The translations under genes and the position numbers were made by a program. DNA of 64,000 bases from Desulfocapsa sp. (lineage in GTDB: Bacteria > Desulfobacterota > Desulfobulbia > Desulfobulbales > Desulfocapsaceae), in NCBI GenBank assembly GCA_022712895.1, contig JAFLJS010000045.1, positions 26,747 through 90,746 on the forward strand, in the 5' to 3' direction. Below the pieces are notes generated by a model, which was not told the origin of the DNA, ran no database searches, and saw only the letters and a program-made list of their open reading frames with translations. Below are positions 48,452 through 58,878 of this stretch, in pieces. Position 1 is the first letter of the stretch, and each line of letters starts with the position of its first letter.

Positions 48452-49984
48452 CTAGATTGCAACATCAAACTGGCAATAACCTTTTTTGCCAGCGCCAATT
48501 CCTTTTACCATGGGAACGTTTCGTTTGTTCAACTTGGTAATTGCACAGTCTTTACATCCTCTGAGCGGAGAACCTGGCTTTGTAGGATCAAGTGCAATGA
48601 TGTTGGTCATCAAGGTTGCAGTGGTACATTCTGGTGTCAAATAACAAGGGAAATCTGACATGCTCATAAGAGCGGCAAAACGCTGTGTGATTGCGCATGC
48701 AGGATATGTGTAGCGTTGTGGATTCATGACAACTTCATGATTGTCAATAGGGCTGAGATCCACTTCTACACCACCAACTTTTCCGCCTTTACCGATAGGT
48801 TTAATATCAAGAATCCTCTCACCTCGGCTCAGAATATCAATAAAGTCAGCATTATGAAGTTCATCAGCTTCACCGCGCTTGGGATTCATAACGGCATAGT
48901 TGTGGAAACGTGTATTAAACAGATCGACGACCATAGGTGCCGTGAAGCTGTCCTGCCAAAGGATATAGGCAGTAGCACAGGCTGGGGCGCCCGTTGCAAC
49001 GGATAAAACATTGTATGGGTTTTTGTAAGCACCTTGCTCCAAGCCACGGCGCAGGGTATTTTCAAAAACACCCATTACGGACTCGTAGATACCGAAAACC
49101 ATGTCATCTTTGAACATATTGAAAGCAGATTGAGCAATGTGATGCCCAATATCACCTACGCAGTAGGCAGGAACAGTCACAATGTTTGCAGCGTGTACAC
49201 CAGCTTTCAAGGCAGCAAGTACGACTGGCTTCATTGTCTCTTTGTATGCCGCCATATATTTGCGGGTATCAAAGGAAGTGTGAGGTCCATGGCCACCCAA
49301 ATTATGAGTATCCATTAATTTAGCTTGTGCCTCAACTGGCTCGCTGTAGATATACTGAAATTGCTTAACTTCAGCTGCTTCAGCATCGCCAACGGTTTCT
49401 CCTGCTTCCAAAGCTGCGCGGAAGGCTGCTCCAATACCATACGAAGTATTCATACCCCAGGACTTGGAGGAGATGATTGTGTGCTTATGGTCAAGAGGAA
49501 TATCAAGGTCTTTGAGGATTTGGTTAACCATGTTAGGTACGGAACCGCAAGAGTATCCGAAATCTACCACACAGGTCAATCCATACATTCCACCATAACG
49601 TCTTACAGATTCACGTCCGACGAGCGCCTGATTGTCGGCGATGGCAGCGATAAATTTATCCATGGAGTCTTTGAATCCAGGATACTCATCGTAGAGTATT
49701 TCTAAAATTGGTGGGGTTTGATAATGTTCAACAAAAGGATCATCTTCAGGACGAATTGTATCAGTCAGACTTGTAAGGATATCGTAATGTGCATTTACAG
49801 ATTTAACATGAAGATCAATAACTTCCTGGGACTGTCCTTCAGCTGCTACCATTTTATTTACGGCATCAACATAAGGTTTACAGTCAGTGAGTTTGAACTC
49901 TCCACCTCTTTTTGCTTTTATAACGGAAAATACTGCTTTTGTTGCACCAACTGCCTCATTAATCATTTTTTCATAGATCGCCAT
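48452..49984 (-). CDS. DUF2193-family protein
   Basis: MAIYEKMINEAVGATKAVFSVIKAKRGGEF...; start MAIYEKM preceded by GGAGG; resembles DUF2193 proteins known mainly from methanogens. Confidence 0.75.
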   Translation of the reverse strand: MAIYEKMINEAVGATKAVFSVIKAKRGGEFKLTDCKPYVDAVNKMVAAEGQSQEVIDLHVKSVNAHYDILTSLTDTIRPEDDPFVEHYQTPPILEILYDEYPGFKDSMDKFIAAIADNQALVGRESVRRYGGMYGLTCVVDFGYSCGSVPNMVNQILKDLDIPLDHKHTIISSKSWGMNTSYGIGAAFRAALEAGETVGDAEAAEVKQFQYIYSEPVEAQAKLMDTHNLGGHGPHTSFDTRKYMAAYKETMKPVVLAALKAGVHAANIVTVPAYCVGDIGHHIAQSAFNMFKDDMVFGIYESVMGVFENTLRRGLEQGAYKNPYNVLSVATGAPACATAYILWQDSFTAPMVVDLFNTRFHNYAVMNPKRGEADELHNADFIDILSRGERILDIKPIGKGGKVGGVEVDLSPIDNHEVVMNPQRYTYPACAITQRFAALMSMSDFPCYLTPECTTATLMTNIIALDPTKPGSPLRGCKDCAITKLNKRNVPMVKGIGAGKKGYCQFDVAI

Positions 49985-50104
49985 ACTTTTGTGCCTCCGT
50001 CGTGTTTGTAGTCGTTTGAATTCGTTTTTTTTGTTCGTGTAGTTCAAAAAACAGTAACGTCCAGACATCACCTCCTTTGCGGTACAGGATTTAGGGCGGA
50101 ACCA

Positions 50105-50237
50105 AATAAAAAAAACCGACCTGCCATTGTTAGGCAACTCGGTTATGTCGGAATCCCAAGCTGCTTTATTATTGCAGCCTGGCTATGATTGGGTGTGAAC
50201 TATCCCATAGCAAGCAGTCCCTTTACAGGGTAGCTAT
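50105..50237 (-). ncRNA. Candidate structured leader (riboswitch/attenuator), copy B
   Basis: Minus strand AGCTACCCTGTAAAGGGACTGCTTGCTATGGG...CCAGGCTGC/GCAGCTTGG...ACCGAGTTGCC-TAACAAT-GGCAGGTCGGTTTTTTTT. Confidence 0.72.
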
Positions 50238-50452
50238 TTTTTTAAATATAACTTTTGACAATACACATACAGGGTGGAGAAGTTTTTGGATCGCTCGCCC
50301 AAAACTCTAACAGTTTAAAGGAGAGTGCGGTGCCACCATGTGATAACTATTGTTTGCTCAAACTTGTTACTGTTTTCGCGTAAAATCTGATCTGGCTTGC
50401 TTCGGCGATGCCCACTTACAGGGGTACTGTACAAAAAGCGCATCACTCAAAA

Positions 50453-50542
50453 CAAAAAAAGCCACGCTGCATTATTCACGCAGCCTGGCTAAAATGGAAT
50501 ATATGTTATTCCGTAGCAAGCAATCCCTAACAGGGTAGCTAT
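50453..50542 (-). ncRNA. Candidate structured leader, copy C (tandem upstream of copy B)
   Basis: Minus strand AGCTACCCTGTTAGGGATTGCTTGCTACGGAATA..TATTCC..GCCAGGCTGC/GCAGCGTGGCTTTTTTT. Confidence 0.7.
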
Positions 50543-51067
50543 ATATTTTATATACCATGATCGTTTAATAAATATCCGAACGAAGTGTTTAACAATCCAA
50601 TCCGTTTCTCTATAAATTTCTTCCTCTAAAGGAACAAGCGGTCATCGTTATTATGAGTATACAAAGATCACGGGGGCTGTCAATGGTTTTTTGATAATTT
50701 TGGTTTTTTGTTTACGATAATCTTCTCTGTAAGTTATCTGTTGCCAGGGTATTTGTGAGATAAAATGCTGATTTTTTCCTCAGATTTATGTCTTCTTCAT
50801 CTGATGGTATCGCTTACTAGTCATACGATTAGCGGCCATCGCATCCAGAATGACAGCACAGCATACTGGCTCTGCTTTTTGCCGAGCACGTCGCTAAGGC
50901 ACTGATGTGTGATTTGATAATGCATTGTACTATTCTGTTGCTAACGAAGTTTCCAGATAGCGAAAAATGGAAAAGAGATGTATTGATAAGAACAACTAAA
51001 GTCAGATTGTGTGGGGTAATAATATTCCATTTTGAAGGCGTCGTATTTATGCCAGTAGTTAAGAGAG

Positions 51068-51230
51068 AAAACTCTCCATCTCCTTCGTTGCTGCACATTT
51101 TCTATCATTACGACGTGCCTTAGTACGCTGAAATGAGAAGAAATGTTTGCGCCTCGGATATGAAGTTTTTCACCCGAACAAAGGGCATAAATACTTAATC
51201 ATCTAAATTCTGGGTTTTACGAGTTTATCA
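51068..51230 (-). repeat. Dispersed 160 bp repeat, copy R3
   Basis: Reverse complement closely matches 28991-29155. Confidence 0.85.
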
Positions 51231-51358
51231 TTTTAACAAAATGAAATATGGGTCGATGTTTGGAAATATTTTCATTTTACGTGCTTATGCGTTTAAGTTT
51301 TCCCGGGATGATGATTTGAATGAATAACAGAAGAGTATAAATGTAAGGAGTAAAAATA

Positions 51359-52420
51359 ATGAATAAAATAACATTAAGTTTAATTGTAGCGAGTGCACTT
51401 TCAGTATCAATTTTTTATGCCGCAGGGACAAGCAATGCTGCGATATCACACGCAACATCTACCAAGCAGGTGAAATCAATTCCTGTAACGGATGAGAACT
51501 ACGGACTTGCTGAAACGCAAGTGATTTTTGCTGACTATGTTAAAAAAATTGCTGCGGCAACAGGTACAAATGGTGTTGGGTTATTTATGCATAACAAGAA
51601 GGGTGCTGACCCTAAAGATCGAACCGTTATGCGTATTAACTTCGATACGATCTACTCTTTTGCTGTTGTTGATTTAAAAGAAGATCTCACCCTCATCATG
51701 CCGAAGACCAATGGACGTTATCAGAGTGCATGGATCATCTCTGAAGAGCATTATAATCCCTTTTCGTTCGAAAATCCAGGCAGGTACACATTAACTGAAA
51801 GGAATGTTGGCACACGTTATGCGATGATTATCATGCGTACCCAGGTCAACACTGCTGACCCTACAGATATTGCGAAAGTAAATGCACTACAGGATCAATT
51901 AGAATTAGATCAAACTGATAAAGGGTCTTATCTACCATCAAACTCTTGGAATATGAATGAGATTCTAAAAATGCGTGCCAAGTGGATGGAGATCGCTAAC
52001 AAAATGTCTCCTGATGTAATGTTTGGTAAAAAAGGTGAAGTAACCCTCAAAGAACATAATGCTGGAACTGCGTATGGATGGGGTGGTTTGACACCTAAAC
52101 AAGCTGTATATCCAGGATATTTTCCTACAAGTATCGCTCCTCAGACGTTGACAATGAAAGATGTTCCTGTCAAGGCTTTTTGGTCTGTGACTGTTTATGA
52201 TGAAGAGGGGTATCCTCAAACAGATACCTATAATATTAACTCTTCATTTGCGAAAAAGAGTAAAGACGGGTCGGTAGTCATTCATTTTGGTGGAAATAAA
52301 AATGCTGATAATTATATGGAGACATTCAAAGGTTGGAATTTCTCATTACGTTTGTATCAGCCAACGGAAGCATATTTTGATGGGACTTGGAAAAAACCTG
52401 AATTAAAGTTGGTGAAATAA
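51359..52420 (+). CDS. DUF1254/DUF1214-family exported protein
   Basis: Signal peptide; VMRINFDTIYSFAVVDLKEDLTLIMPKTNGRYQSAWIISEEHYN; FWSVTVYDEEGYPQTD. Confidence 0.85.
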   Translation: MNKITLSLIVASALSVSIFYAAGTSNAAISHATSTKQVKSIPVTDENYGLAETQVIFADYVKKIAAATGTNGVGLFMHNKKGADPKDRTVMRINFDTIYSFAVVDLKEDLTLIMPKTNGRYQSAWIISEEHYNPFSFENPGRYTLTERNVGTRYAMIIMRTQVNTADPTDIAKVNALQDQLELDQTDKGSYLPSNSWNMNEILKMRAKWMEIANKMSPDVMFGKKGEVTLKEHNAGTAYGWGGLTPKQAVYPGYFPTSIAPQTLTMKDVPVKAFWSVTVYDEEGYPQTDTYNINSSFAKKSKDGSVVIHFGGNKNADNYMETFKGWNFSLRLYQPTEAYFDGTWKKPELKLVK

Positions 52421-52726
52421 ATAAAAGTAGCATGGAAAACTTAATGACAGCTTAACTACTGCTCAATGGTTGCAGGAAGAGTTCTGCAACAGGTGCTGAT
52501 ACAGGAGCTTGTCCAGTGATGCGTACTAAATTATCAGTATGCCGAAGCCATCCGTAACGCTGAAAAATACGTTAAATTAGGCGGCAACATTGAACTGACG
52601 ATCCCGGAAGGAGATATTCTACAAACGATCCTGGTGCTCGATGAGCAAGCATGTTACAAGCATTTTCTCTAGAAATCCGGCAGTCATAAAATTGTTTCCA
52701 ACGCCCCCTATCAGGAGGACAAAGCT

Positions 52727-53569
52727 ATGGAACCGACCACCGCAGTTGAGATACAGCCTGCCGCTTCGGCACTCGAAGAGGCTTCTGCAATTGTTGAGCA
52801 GGTAAGCAATTACAGTGCGTTGATTACAGACAGTCTCTATGTGATCATTGGCGGTATGATCGTTGTTTTTCTTCTCTATAAGCTGACTTCAAAATTTCTT
52901 TTTCCCTATGTAAAGAACAGACGTCTTCTCAGGGTTGTTTTCGGGACAATATATGTTCTTATTCTGGTTGTTACCATGTTAATGGTGGTGAATAAGGTAG
53001 GCATAGATACCCACGCCATTGGCAAAGTTGTGATAATTGCTGTGTTGATTGGGGCCGTGGCTGTTTTTTTTCTGGTTCCTTTTTTACCGCGATTACCGTT
53101 TATGATCGGACAGATGATTGAAGTTGGTGGAATTGTGGGCATTGTGGACAACATTTCAACCCTGCATACGACTATTCGCACCTTTGATGGAGCGATGGTT
53201 TTCCTTCCCAACCCCATGGTATTGGCATCCAAGATTACAAATTTTAGCGATATCTCGGAGCGTCGTGTCGCGTTGAGCCTGACGGTGAGTGTTGATGCCG
53301 ACATTGAAGCAGTACGAGAGAGTATTGTTGCAGTAATGAGTGCAGATGAACGAGTCCTGAAGGAACCAGCCACACCACTTGCCCGTGTAGCGTCTGCAAA
53401 TGCCGCTGGTATCAACCTGATTGCTCTTTGTTGGACAAAAAATGAAGATTTTCTGAATACCCAGAGTGATCTTTGGATAGAAGTTGTAAATGTATTTAAA
53501 AATGATGATCGTGTGAGCATGGCTCTGCCACAGCAGGAAATTCATATTGTCCGCGAGGAAGCTGTCTAG
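52727..53569 (+). CDS. MscS-family mechanosensitive channel
   Basis: FMIGQMIEVGGIVGIVDNISTLHTTIRTFDGAMVFLPNPMVLASKITNFSD. Confidence 0.9.
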   Translation: MEPTTAVEIQPAASALEEASAIVEQVSNYSALITDSLYVIIGGMIVVFLLYKLTSKFLFPYVKNRRLLRVVFGTIYVLILVVTMLMVVNKVGIDTHAIGKVVIIAVLIGAVAVFFLVPFLPRLPFMIGQMIEVGGIVGIVDNISTLHTTIRTFDGAMVFLPNPMVLASKITNFSDISERRVALSLTVSVDADIEAVRESIVAVMSADERVLKEPATPLARVASANAAGINLIALCWTKNEDFLNTQSDLWIEVVNVFKNDDRVSMALPQQEIHIVREEAV

Positions 53570-53805
53570 CGAAAGGTAAAATCTTTGGCTGCTTTTTTTA
53601 GAGTGTTTATTTTACTTCTACCTGCCTCGATTTTCGCTTGCTGAGGCCTATGTCGAATTGCCTGTATTTCGTACAAAGGCCTTCTCCCTTGCCATGCCGG
53701 TGATCAATTAAAAACATGTTAAATCGGTGTGTTGGGAGCCTCTCTTGTGGCAGAGCGAACTGGTGGAAAGATCTGCTAAAAACCCAACGCCTGAGGACTA
53801 ATAGA

Positions 53806-54498
53806 ATGAAAGGTCAAAATAAAAACTTTTATACAAAGAGGCCTCATTTCAGGAACCTTCTCTTTTTCCTGCTTTTATATATCGTGGGGAGTCCTTTTCT
53901 GGAACCGTATCCTTCCTTGTCAGTTCTTGCCCATATATCTCTATCGATGGTTCTGTTTGCTGCCGTTTATGCTGTGAATAAACAAAACAATCAACGCTCT
54001 GTTGCCATTGCTTTGCTTCTGCCGCTTATGGCTCTTTACTGGCTTGGAATCTACGATATTGTAGCCTTTAGTCGTTTTGGTTCGCACCTGCTTTTTACCG
54101 TCTTTTATGGGCTGCTCGTCTATTTTTTTACCGTCCAAATCATGCACGCTAACAGGGTGAGCAGCCACGTACTCTTTGCAACATTCAGCCTCTATCTCAT
54201 TGTTGGACTTTTCTGGGGATCACTCTACACGTTGTTAAATTCCATTAGCCCAGGATCTTATAGCGGCGCTCTTCTTGAGGGCTCGCAAAGTGCATTTCAT
54301 ACTTTTAACTATTTTAGTTTTGTTACTCTCACCACTCTGGGATATGGTGACATAACTCCTCAGACTGCCGGAGCATCTTCTCTTTGTCAGATGGAGGCAA
54401 TTGTCGGGCAGTTTTACACTACAGTTGTTGTGGCCTGGCTGGTGGGGATGCATGTCTCTCATAAACATGATGAGGAATTGTCTGAGCTTGTTGAGTAA
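53806..54498 (+). CDS. Two-TM ion channel domain protein (K+ channel-like)
   Basis: FHTFNYFSFVTLTTLGYGDITPQT selectivity filter; likely start MKGQNKNF. Confidence 0.85.
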   Translation: MKGQNKNFYTKRPHFRNLLFFLLLYIVGSPFLEPYPSLSVLAHISLSMVLFAAVYAVNKQNNQRSVAIALLLPLMALYWLGIYDIVAFSRFGSHLLFTVFYGLLVYFFTVQIMHANRVSSHVLFATFSLYLIVGLFWGSLYTLLNSISPGSYSGALLEGSQSAFHTFNYFSFVTLTTLGYGDITPQTAGASSLCQMEAIVGQFYTTVVVAWLVGMHVSHKHDEELSELVE

Positions 54499-54677
54499 CT
54501 TTTTACGAAAAGGCTTGAGTGGTGTCTGCAAAAGAAAAAGGTCCTCACAGGGAAGTGTCTTCTGATATTCCCAAAACAGAAAGCAATGCTCCTTTTTGCC
54601 GGTTTGCTTCTTCTCCGCTATTTGTTGCGCCGGAGAGAAGAAAACGTCTTTCCTTTCAAAGAAACAGGTAATCAGCT

Positions 54678-57140
54678 ATGAAAAAAATTCTTCGCTGGCT
54701 TGGTATTGTTGTCCTGATCCCCAGTGGCTTGCTATTTGGCACTCTCACTACAGTATCTCTTTTAGGAATCACTGTGAATCTGGACACAGTACGTCCTCTC
54801 GTTGAAAAAGCTGCGACTGCAGCCCTCAAGCGCAAGGTTACAATAACTGGTTCTGTTGAATTACTCCCCACCTTGAGTCCAAGGATTGAAATACAGGGGC
54901 TGCGTATTGCTAATCCTCCAAATTGGGGGAGTCATGATTTTGTTACCGTGAAATTGCTGCGGTTGCAAATAGGGCTGGTGGATCTGCTCCAGCACAAGAT
55001 CCAAATTGATGAAATTACGGCGGAAGGGGTGAGTGTTTATCTGGAAAGTCGTAACGATGATATCAATAACTGGTCTTTCACCGCTTCAGATGAAAAGAAC
55101 GAAATTCCTGTAATAGAATTCCACGCGGAAGAAAAAAATACCGGGACAATGAAATTAAAGGCGGTGGATACGATCACCTTGAAAGGCATTACTCTGTTTT
55201 ACAGAGATACTGTTATCGGTAAAACAATTAGTTTTCAGCTTGATGAACTGACAGGAAAAGCACCAGCCGGAAAGTCGTTTATTTTCCAGGCTAAAGGAAA
55301 TTTACAGGAGCAGAGCTATAGCATTGAGTTAGATGCAGGAGCCCTGAATGCTTTTGAACCCAGGCAACAGGCGTGGCCACTTACTCTTTCCGGAAATATT
55401 GCAGGAACACCATTTTTAGCAAAAGGTGATGTTGGCTATAAGAATAATGAACAGCAACTTGCACTTAGTGTGTCTGTTGGGGCCGTTGATATTGGAAAAC
55501 TTCTCTCCTGGCTCAATATTGCGAAGAATGTCAAGGCATCAGCAGAAGATCTTTCCCTTGATCTTCATCTGAGAGGAGAGAGTCTCCACGAACTGCTCAG
55601 TCAGTCAGAATTTACTTTCAATCTGAAAGGTGGAATCTTGGATTTAAGTGATCCAAGAAATGGGGAAGGGTTACTTATCAGCAGCCTTGAAGGCAGTATC
55701 GCAGCAAAACCAGATTTACCCATTATGATTGGTTTGAGTGGTGTAGTTGGTGTAACTCCAGTTGTGATCAGTGTAGAGGGGATGCCCCTTGTGCGATATG
55801 TTACAGATCCTGGAAAATTGCCTGTTAAGGTGTCTTTGACGGCAGCAGGAGCAGAGCTTCATTTTAGCGGTGGTGTTGATCTACCAGTAAATAGTAAAAC
55901 CTTTACCCTGGAAATGACTCTGCAAGGAAATCAATTGGACAGCTTAAATGAGTTCCTGAATATTTCTCTTCCTCCTTTTGGTCCCTATATGGTGACGGCA
56001 CAATTTGCTGCCACTGACACCGGTTATAATTTGTCGGATTTAGGTATAACAATTGGGAACAGTAATTTAACAGGAAGCATGTATTATAATGATAGTGGGG
56101 AACGGCCTGAAGTTAGGGTACAACTTGTCAGTAAGGTCCTGCAACTTGATGACTTTGTCCTTGGTGAGTGGAACCCCGAAGGAAAGGACTCTTCCGTAAG
56201 GACGAAGGAGGTACCTGAGGACAAGGAAGCTAGGAAAAAAAATACTCAAACAGGGGAAATCCCTTCGCTGTTATCCCCTGAATCCTTGGCACGAGTCAAC
56301 GCCACACTGACTATCGAAATGGCAAAGGTTCTTTCCGGTAATGATCTGCTGGGTAGTGGCTTTTTGAAGTCGACGTTGCAGGATGGACGTTTTGCCATAA
56401 ATCTCTTACAGCTTGATCTTGTCAATGGAACAGCAGAGCTGGATTTTTCTTTTTATCCTACGGAAACGGAGGCGAAAATTCATTTAGGTGCCGTAATAGA
56501 TCGAATAGATCTTGGTATTATTGCACGGCGTATCAAACCCGAAGCAACCATGGGGGGCGTACTTTACCTGAACATAGAGCTGGATTCAACAGCATCAAGG
56601 TTCAGTGATTTCATGCGTCACGGTCAGGGACATTTTGATCTGGGTTTTGCTCCTGTAAATTTTGATGCAAGTCTTGTTGATCTTTGGGTGGTGAACCTGC
56701 TGTCAGCTCTTGCCTCGGAGGTCGATGAGGAGCCTTCATCCACTATAAACTGTCTGGTTGCAAGCTTTGGTATGAAAGATGGTTTAATGCTGGAACGAGT
56801 GCTCTTTCTTGATACGACCCATATGAGTATTGAAGGGGAGGCGAATATTAACTTCAAAACAAGAAAGTTCAAGTTAAAAGCCGTCCCTAAGGCGAAGAGA
56901 CCGGAATTCTTTAGCCTGGCTACTCCGGTGAACGTTGGTGGCAGTTTCGAAGATTTTAAGATCGGTATAAATAAGTTTCGCCTTACAACTTCACTGGCGT
57001 CTTTTATAACCAGTCCGTTCCATGTTCCTGTGCGGCGATTGTTTGTTGGAGAAAGACCCAAGGATGGACGAGAGGCCTGTATAATGGCCTGGGAAAACCG
57101 GAATGTTGAGAAGAAAAAAGAGGCAGGTATTGGTGATTAA
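54678..57140 (+). CDS. AsmA-family protein
   Basis: Single N-terminal TM, TVNLDTVRPLVEKAATAALKRKVTITGSVELLPTLSPRIEIQGLRIANPPNWG. Confidence 0.88.
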   Translation: MKKILRWLGIVVLIPSGLLFGTLTTVSLLGITVNLDTVRPLVEKAATAALKRKVTITGSVELLPTLSPRIEIQGLRIANPPNWGSHDFVTVKLLRLQIGLVDLLQHKIQIDEITAEGVSVYLESRNDDINNWSFTASDEKNEIPVIEFHAEEKNTGTMKLKAVDTITLKGITLFYRDTVIGKTISFQLDELTGKAPAGKSFIFQAKGNLQEQSYSIELDAGALNAFEPRQQAWPLTLSGNIAGTPFLAKGDVGYKNNEQQLALSVSVGAVDIGKLLSWLNIAKNVKASAEDLSLDLHLRGESLHELLSQSEFTFNLKGGILDLSDPRNGEGLLISSLEGSIAAKPDLPIMIGLSGVVGVTPVVISVEGMPLVRYVTDPGKLPVKVSLTAAGAELHFSGGVDLPVNSKTFTLEMTLQGNQLDSLNEFLNISLPPFGPYMVTAQFAATDTGYNLSDLGITIGNSNLTGSMYYNDSGERPEVRVQLVSKVLQLDDFVLGEWNPEGKDSSVRTKEVPEDKEARKKNTQTGEIPSLLSPESLARVNATLTIEMAKVLSGNDLLGSGFLKSTLQDGRFAINLLQLDLVNGTAELDFSFYPTETEAKIHLGAVIDRIDLGIIARRIKPEATMGGVLYLNIELDSTASRFSDFMRHGQGHFDLGFAPVNFDASLVDLWVVNLLSALASEVDEEPSSTINCLVASFGMKDGLMLERVLFLDTTHMSIEGEANINFKTRKFKLKAVPKAKRPEFFSLATPVNVGGSFEDFKIGINKFRLTTSLASFITSPFHVPVRRLFVGERPKDGREACIMAWENRNVEKKKEAGIGD

Positions 57141-57343
57141 GATAATTTAAAGGTATTGAGTACCATGCTTCTTCCACGATCCATAGTTGAAAACACTGGA
57201 ATCGGTATTATGGTTAATGCTTCTCAGTTGGTTGAACATATTGCATATGGTTTTCCGCCTTGAACTTGTGACAGATGATGGTGGTATTGAGCATATCTTC
57301 TGGCATGGGGTTGGTAAGAGAATTGAAAAACATGGTACACAGA

Positions 57344-57385
57344 TCCCCACACTTCTACTCTGTAAAGGTGTGGGGCTTCTTTATG
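57344..57385 (+). terminator. Stem-loop CCCCACA..TGTGGGG
   Basis: CCCCACACTTCTACTCTGTAAAGGTGTGGGGCTTCTTT. Confidence 0.45.
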
Positions 57386-57443
57386 GGGGAGCGATTGAAT
57401 CACAGCTCCGCTAAAAGATTACAGAAAACTGTAGCAGGAAGAA

Positions 57444-58340
57444 ATGTCAATTATTAAAAGTTTGAAATTCGCAGTGCTAGTTTTTATCTGCGGCCTGGTT
57501 TTGTTTGCTTGTGCTTCGGTGTCAAGGCATGAACAACTGCTCTCTGTAGCATTTTCCACCTCACCCCTGAAAAGTGACGGTACCTGCACCGACGCTATTT
57601 TTGTTGTTGAGAAATATCCTGTGGCAAGTGCTGGATTATCACCTGAGAGTATCGTCATCTTCGACTGGAATATCTATAAGGGATCCCTTGAAGGATGGGA
57701 TAGTGATCTTTTGCGTCTCAGTGATGGTAAAGATATTGTTCTTCTCCAAGAGGCTTCACTTGATGAGAGAATGGAGGCCGTGCTGCAGCAGCAGAATCTG
57801 CACTGGAGTTTAAATAATGCTTTTCTCTACCAGGGAAATGAGACGGGTGTGCTATTGGCATCTGCAGTTCCTCCAATTGCCAGTTGCGGCCAGCGAACCA
57901 GAGAACCGATTATAGGTATTCCGAAGACTATCCTGATTGCACGCTATGCAATCAAAAACTCGGAAAAAGAACTTCTGGTTGCAAATATTCATGGCATTAA
58001 TATCACCCTTGGAACAGGATCTTACCAAAAACAGTTTGATGAGTTAGAGACTATTTTACGAAAGCATGATGGCCCTCTGATTGTGGCTGGTGATTTTAAT
58101 AACTGGAGTGATGCCCGCACAACAATTATGATGAATCTGGCGAACAGGCTTTCTTTACAAAAAATAGCCTTTGCAGATGAACTTCGGACAACATTTTTGG
58201 GTGGCCCTGTGGATCAAATATTGTATCGAGGGCTCAATCCATTGAATTCACAAGTCCATCTTGTGGATAGCTCCGATCATCGTCCGATATCAGTCCGTTT
58301 TCGACTTGCAGGATATGAGACTGCCTTAAGCAATATATAA
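57444..58340 (+). CDS. Endonuclease/exonuclease/phosphatase-family lipoprotein
   Basis: Lipobox LVLFACAS; DIVLLQEASLDERM; LIVAGDFNNWSDART; DSSDHRPISVRFRL. Confidence 0.88.
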   Translation: MSIIKSLKFAVLVFICGLVLFACASVSRHEQLLSVAFSTSPLKSDGTCTDAIFVVEKYPVASAGLSPESIVIFDWNIYKGSLEGWDSDLLRLSDGKDIVLLQEASLDERMEAVLQQQNLHWSLNNAFLYQGNETGVLLASAVPPIASCGQRTREPIIGIPKTILIARYAIKNSEKELLVANIHGINITLGTGSYQKQFDELETILRKHDGPLIVAGDFNNWSDARTTIMMNLANRLSLQKIAFADELRTTFLGGPVDQILYRGLNPLNSQVHLVDSSDHRPISVRFRLAGYETALSNI

Positions 58341-58428
58341 AACATATGTTCCAGGCTGCACTGGCACTTGAAGTACGCCGCATGTTTTTTTTGAATATCT
58401 CGTTCGATTTTAACGTTAGTGAGCTCAT

Positions 58429-58555
58429 CTCCCGGCCGGGTGTATTGGTAGCCTCATGACGTTATGTTAATATCGTATGTGCAGCGCCATTTTGCTGTTG
58501 TTTTTTGTGTGACACACCTTGCATTTTTGCTCGAAGAGCCGTCTTCCTTTCCCCC
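58429..58555 (-). pseudogene. Internally deleted partial copy of cytochrome-like gene at 61826-62224
   Basis: CTCCCGGCCGGGTGTATTGGTAGCCTCATGACGTTATG...GTTGTTTTTTGTGTGACACACCTTGCATTTTTG matches two segments of 61799-62070 but lacks the middle. Confidence 0.75.
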
Positions 58556-58878
58556 CCCTAAAAAAGCCCGTGAAATAACTCATCGACTACGCCAGCATTC
58601 ACCGTAGCTGATGGCCACTTTTGTAGCCGTTGGATGTCTACAAAAGAAGACACTGTCCACTTTTGTGATCCTGGTTATCCGGCAATGGTAGTCGTTTGGA
58701 AAGGTGATATAGTAATGATTTAATATTCTTTGCTGATTTCTTTTGTTCCTTCCAGTAGTGGTATGATCTTTGCAATTGGGAGTGGGTTGTTTGGGATTGT
58801 ACTAAAAATAGAAAGAGATTTAACTTTCCCCCCGGAAGAATCTAGGGGACAACGTTCTATCAAGCAGAGGAAGGAAAT

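Noticed and set aside
49985-50137. N-terminal extension of the DUF2193 ORF (start at 50137)
   Set aside because: Overlaps leader copy B terminator region; MAIYEKM start at 49984 has a GGAGG RBS
50325-50342. T-box-like TGGCACCGCA on the minus strand in the tandem leader region
   Set aside because: Only the short motif is present; no recognisable specifier stem and no downstream aminoacyl-tRNA synthetase or amino acid gene
50385-50440. Possible fourth degenerate copy of the leader element (minus strand GTACCCCTGTAAGTGGGCATCGCCGAAGCAAGCC)
   Set aside because: Shares only CCCTGTAA..GGG and lacks the conserved TGCTTGCTA core and stem 3
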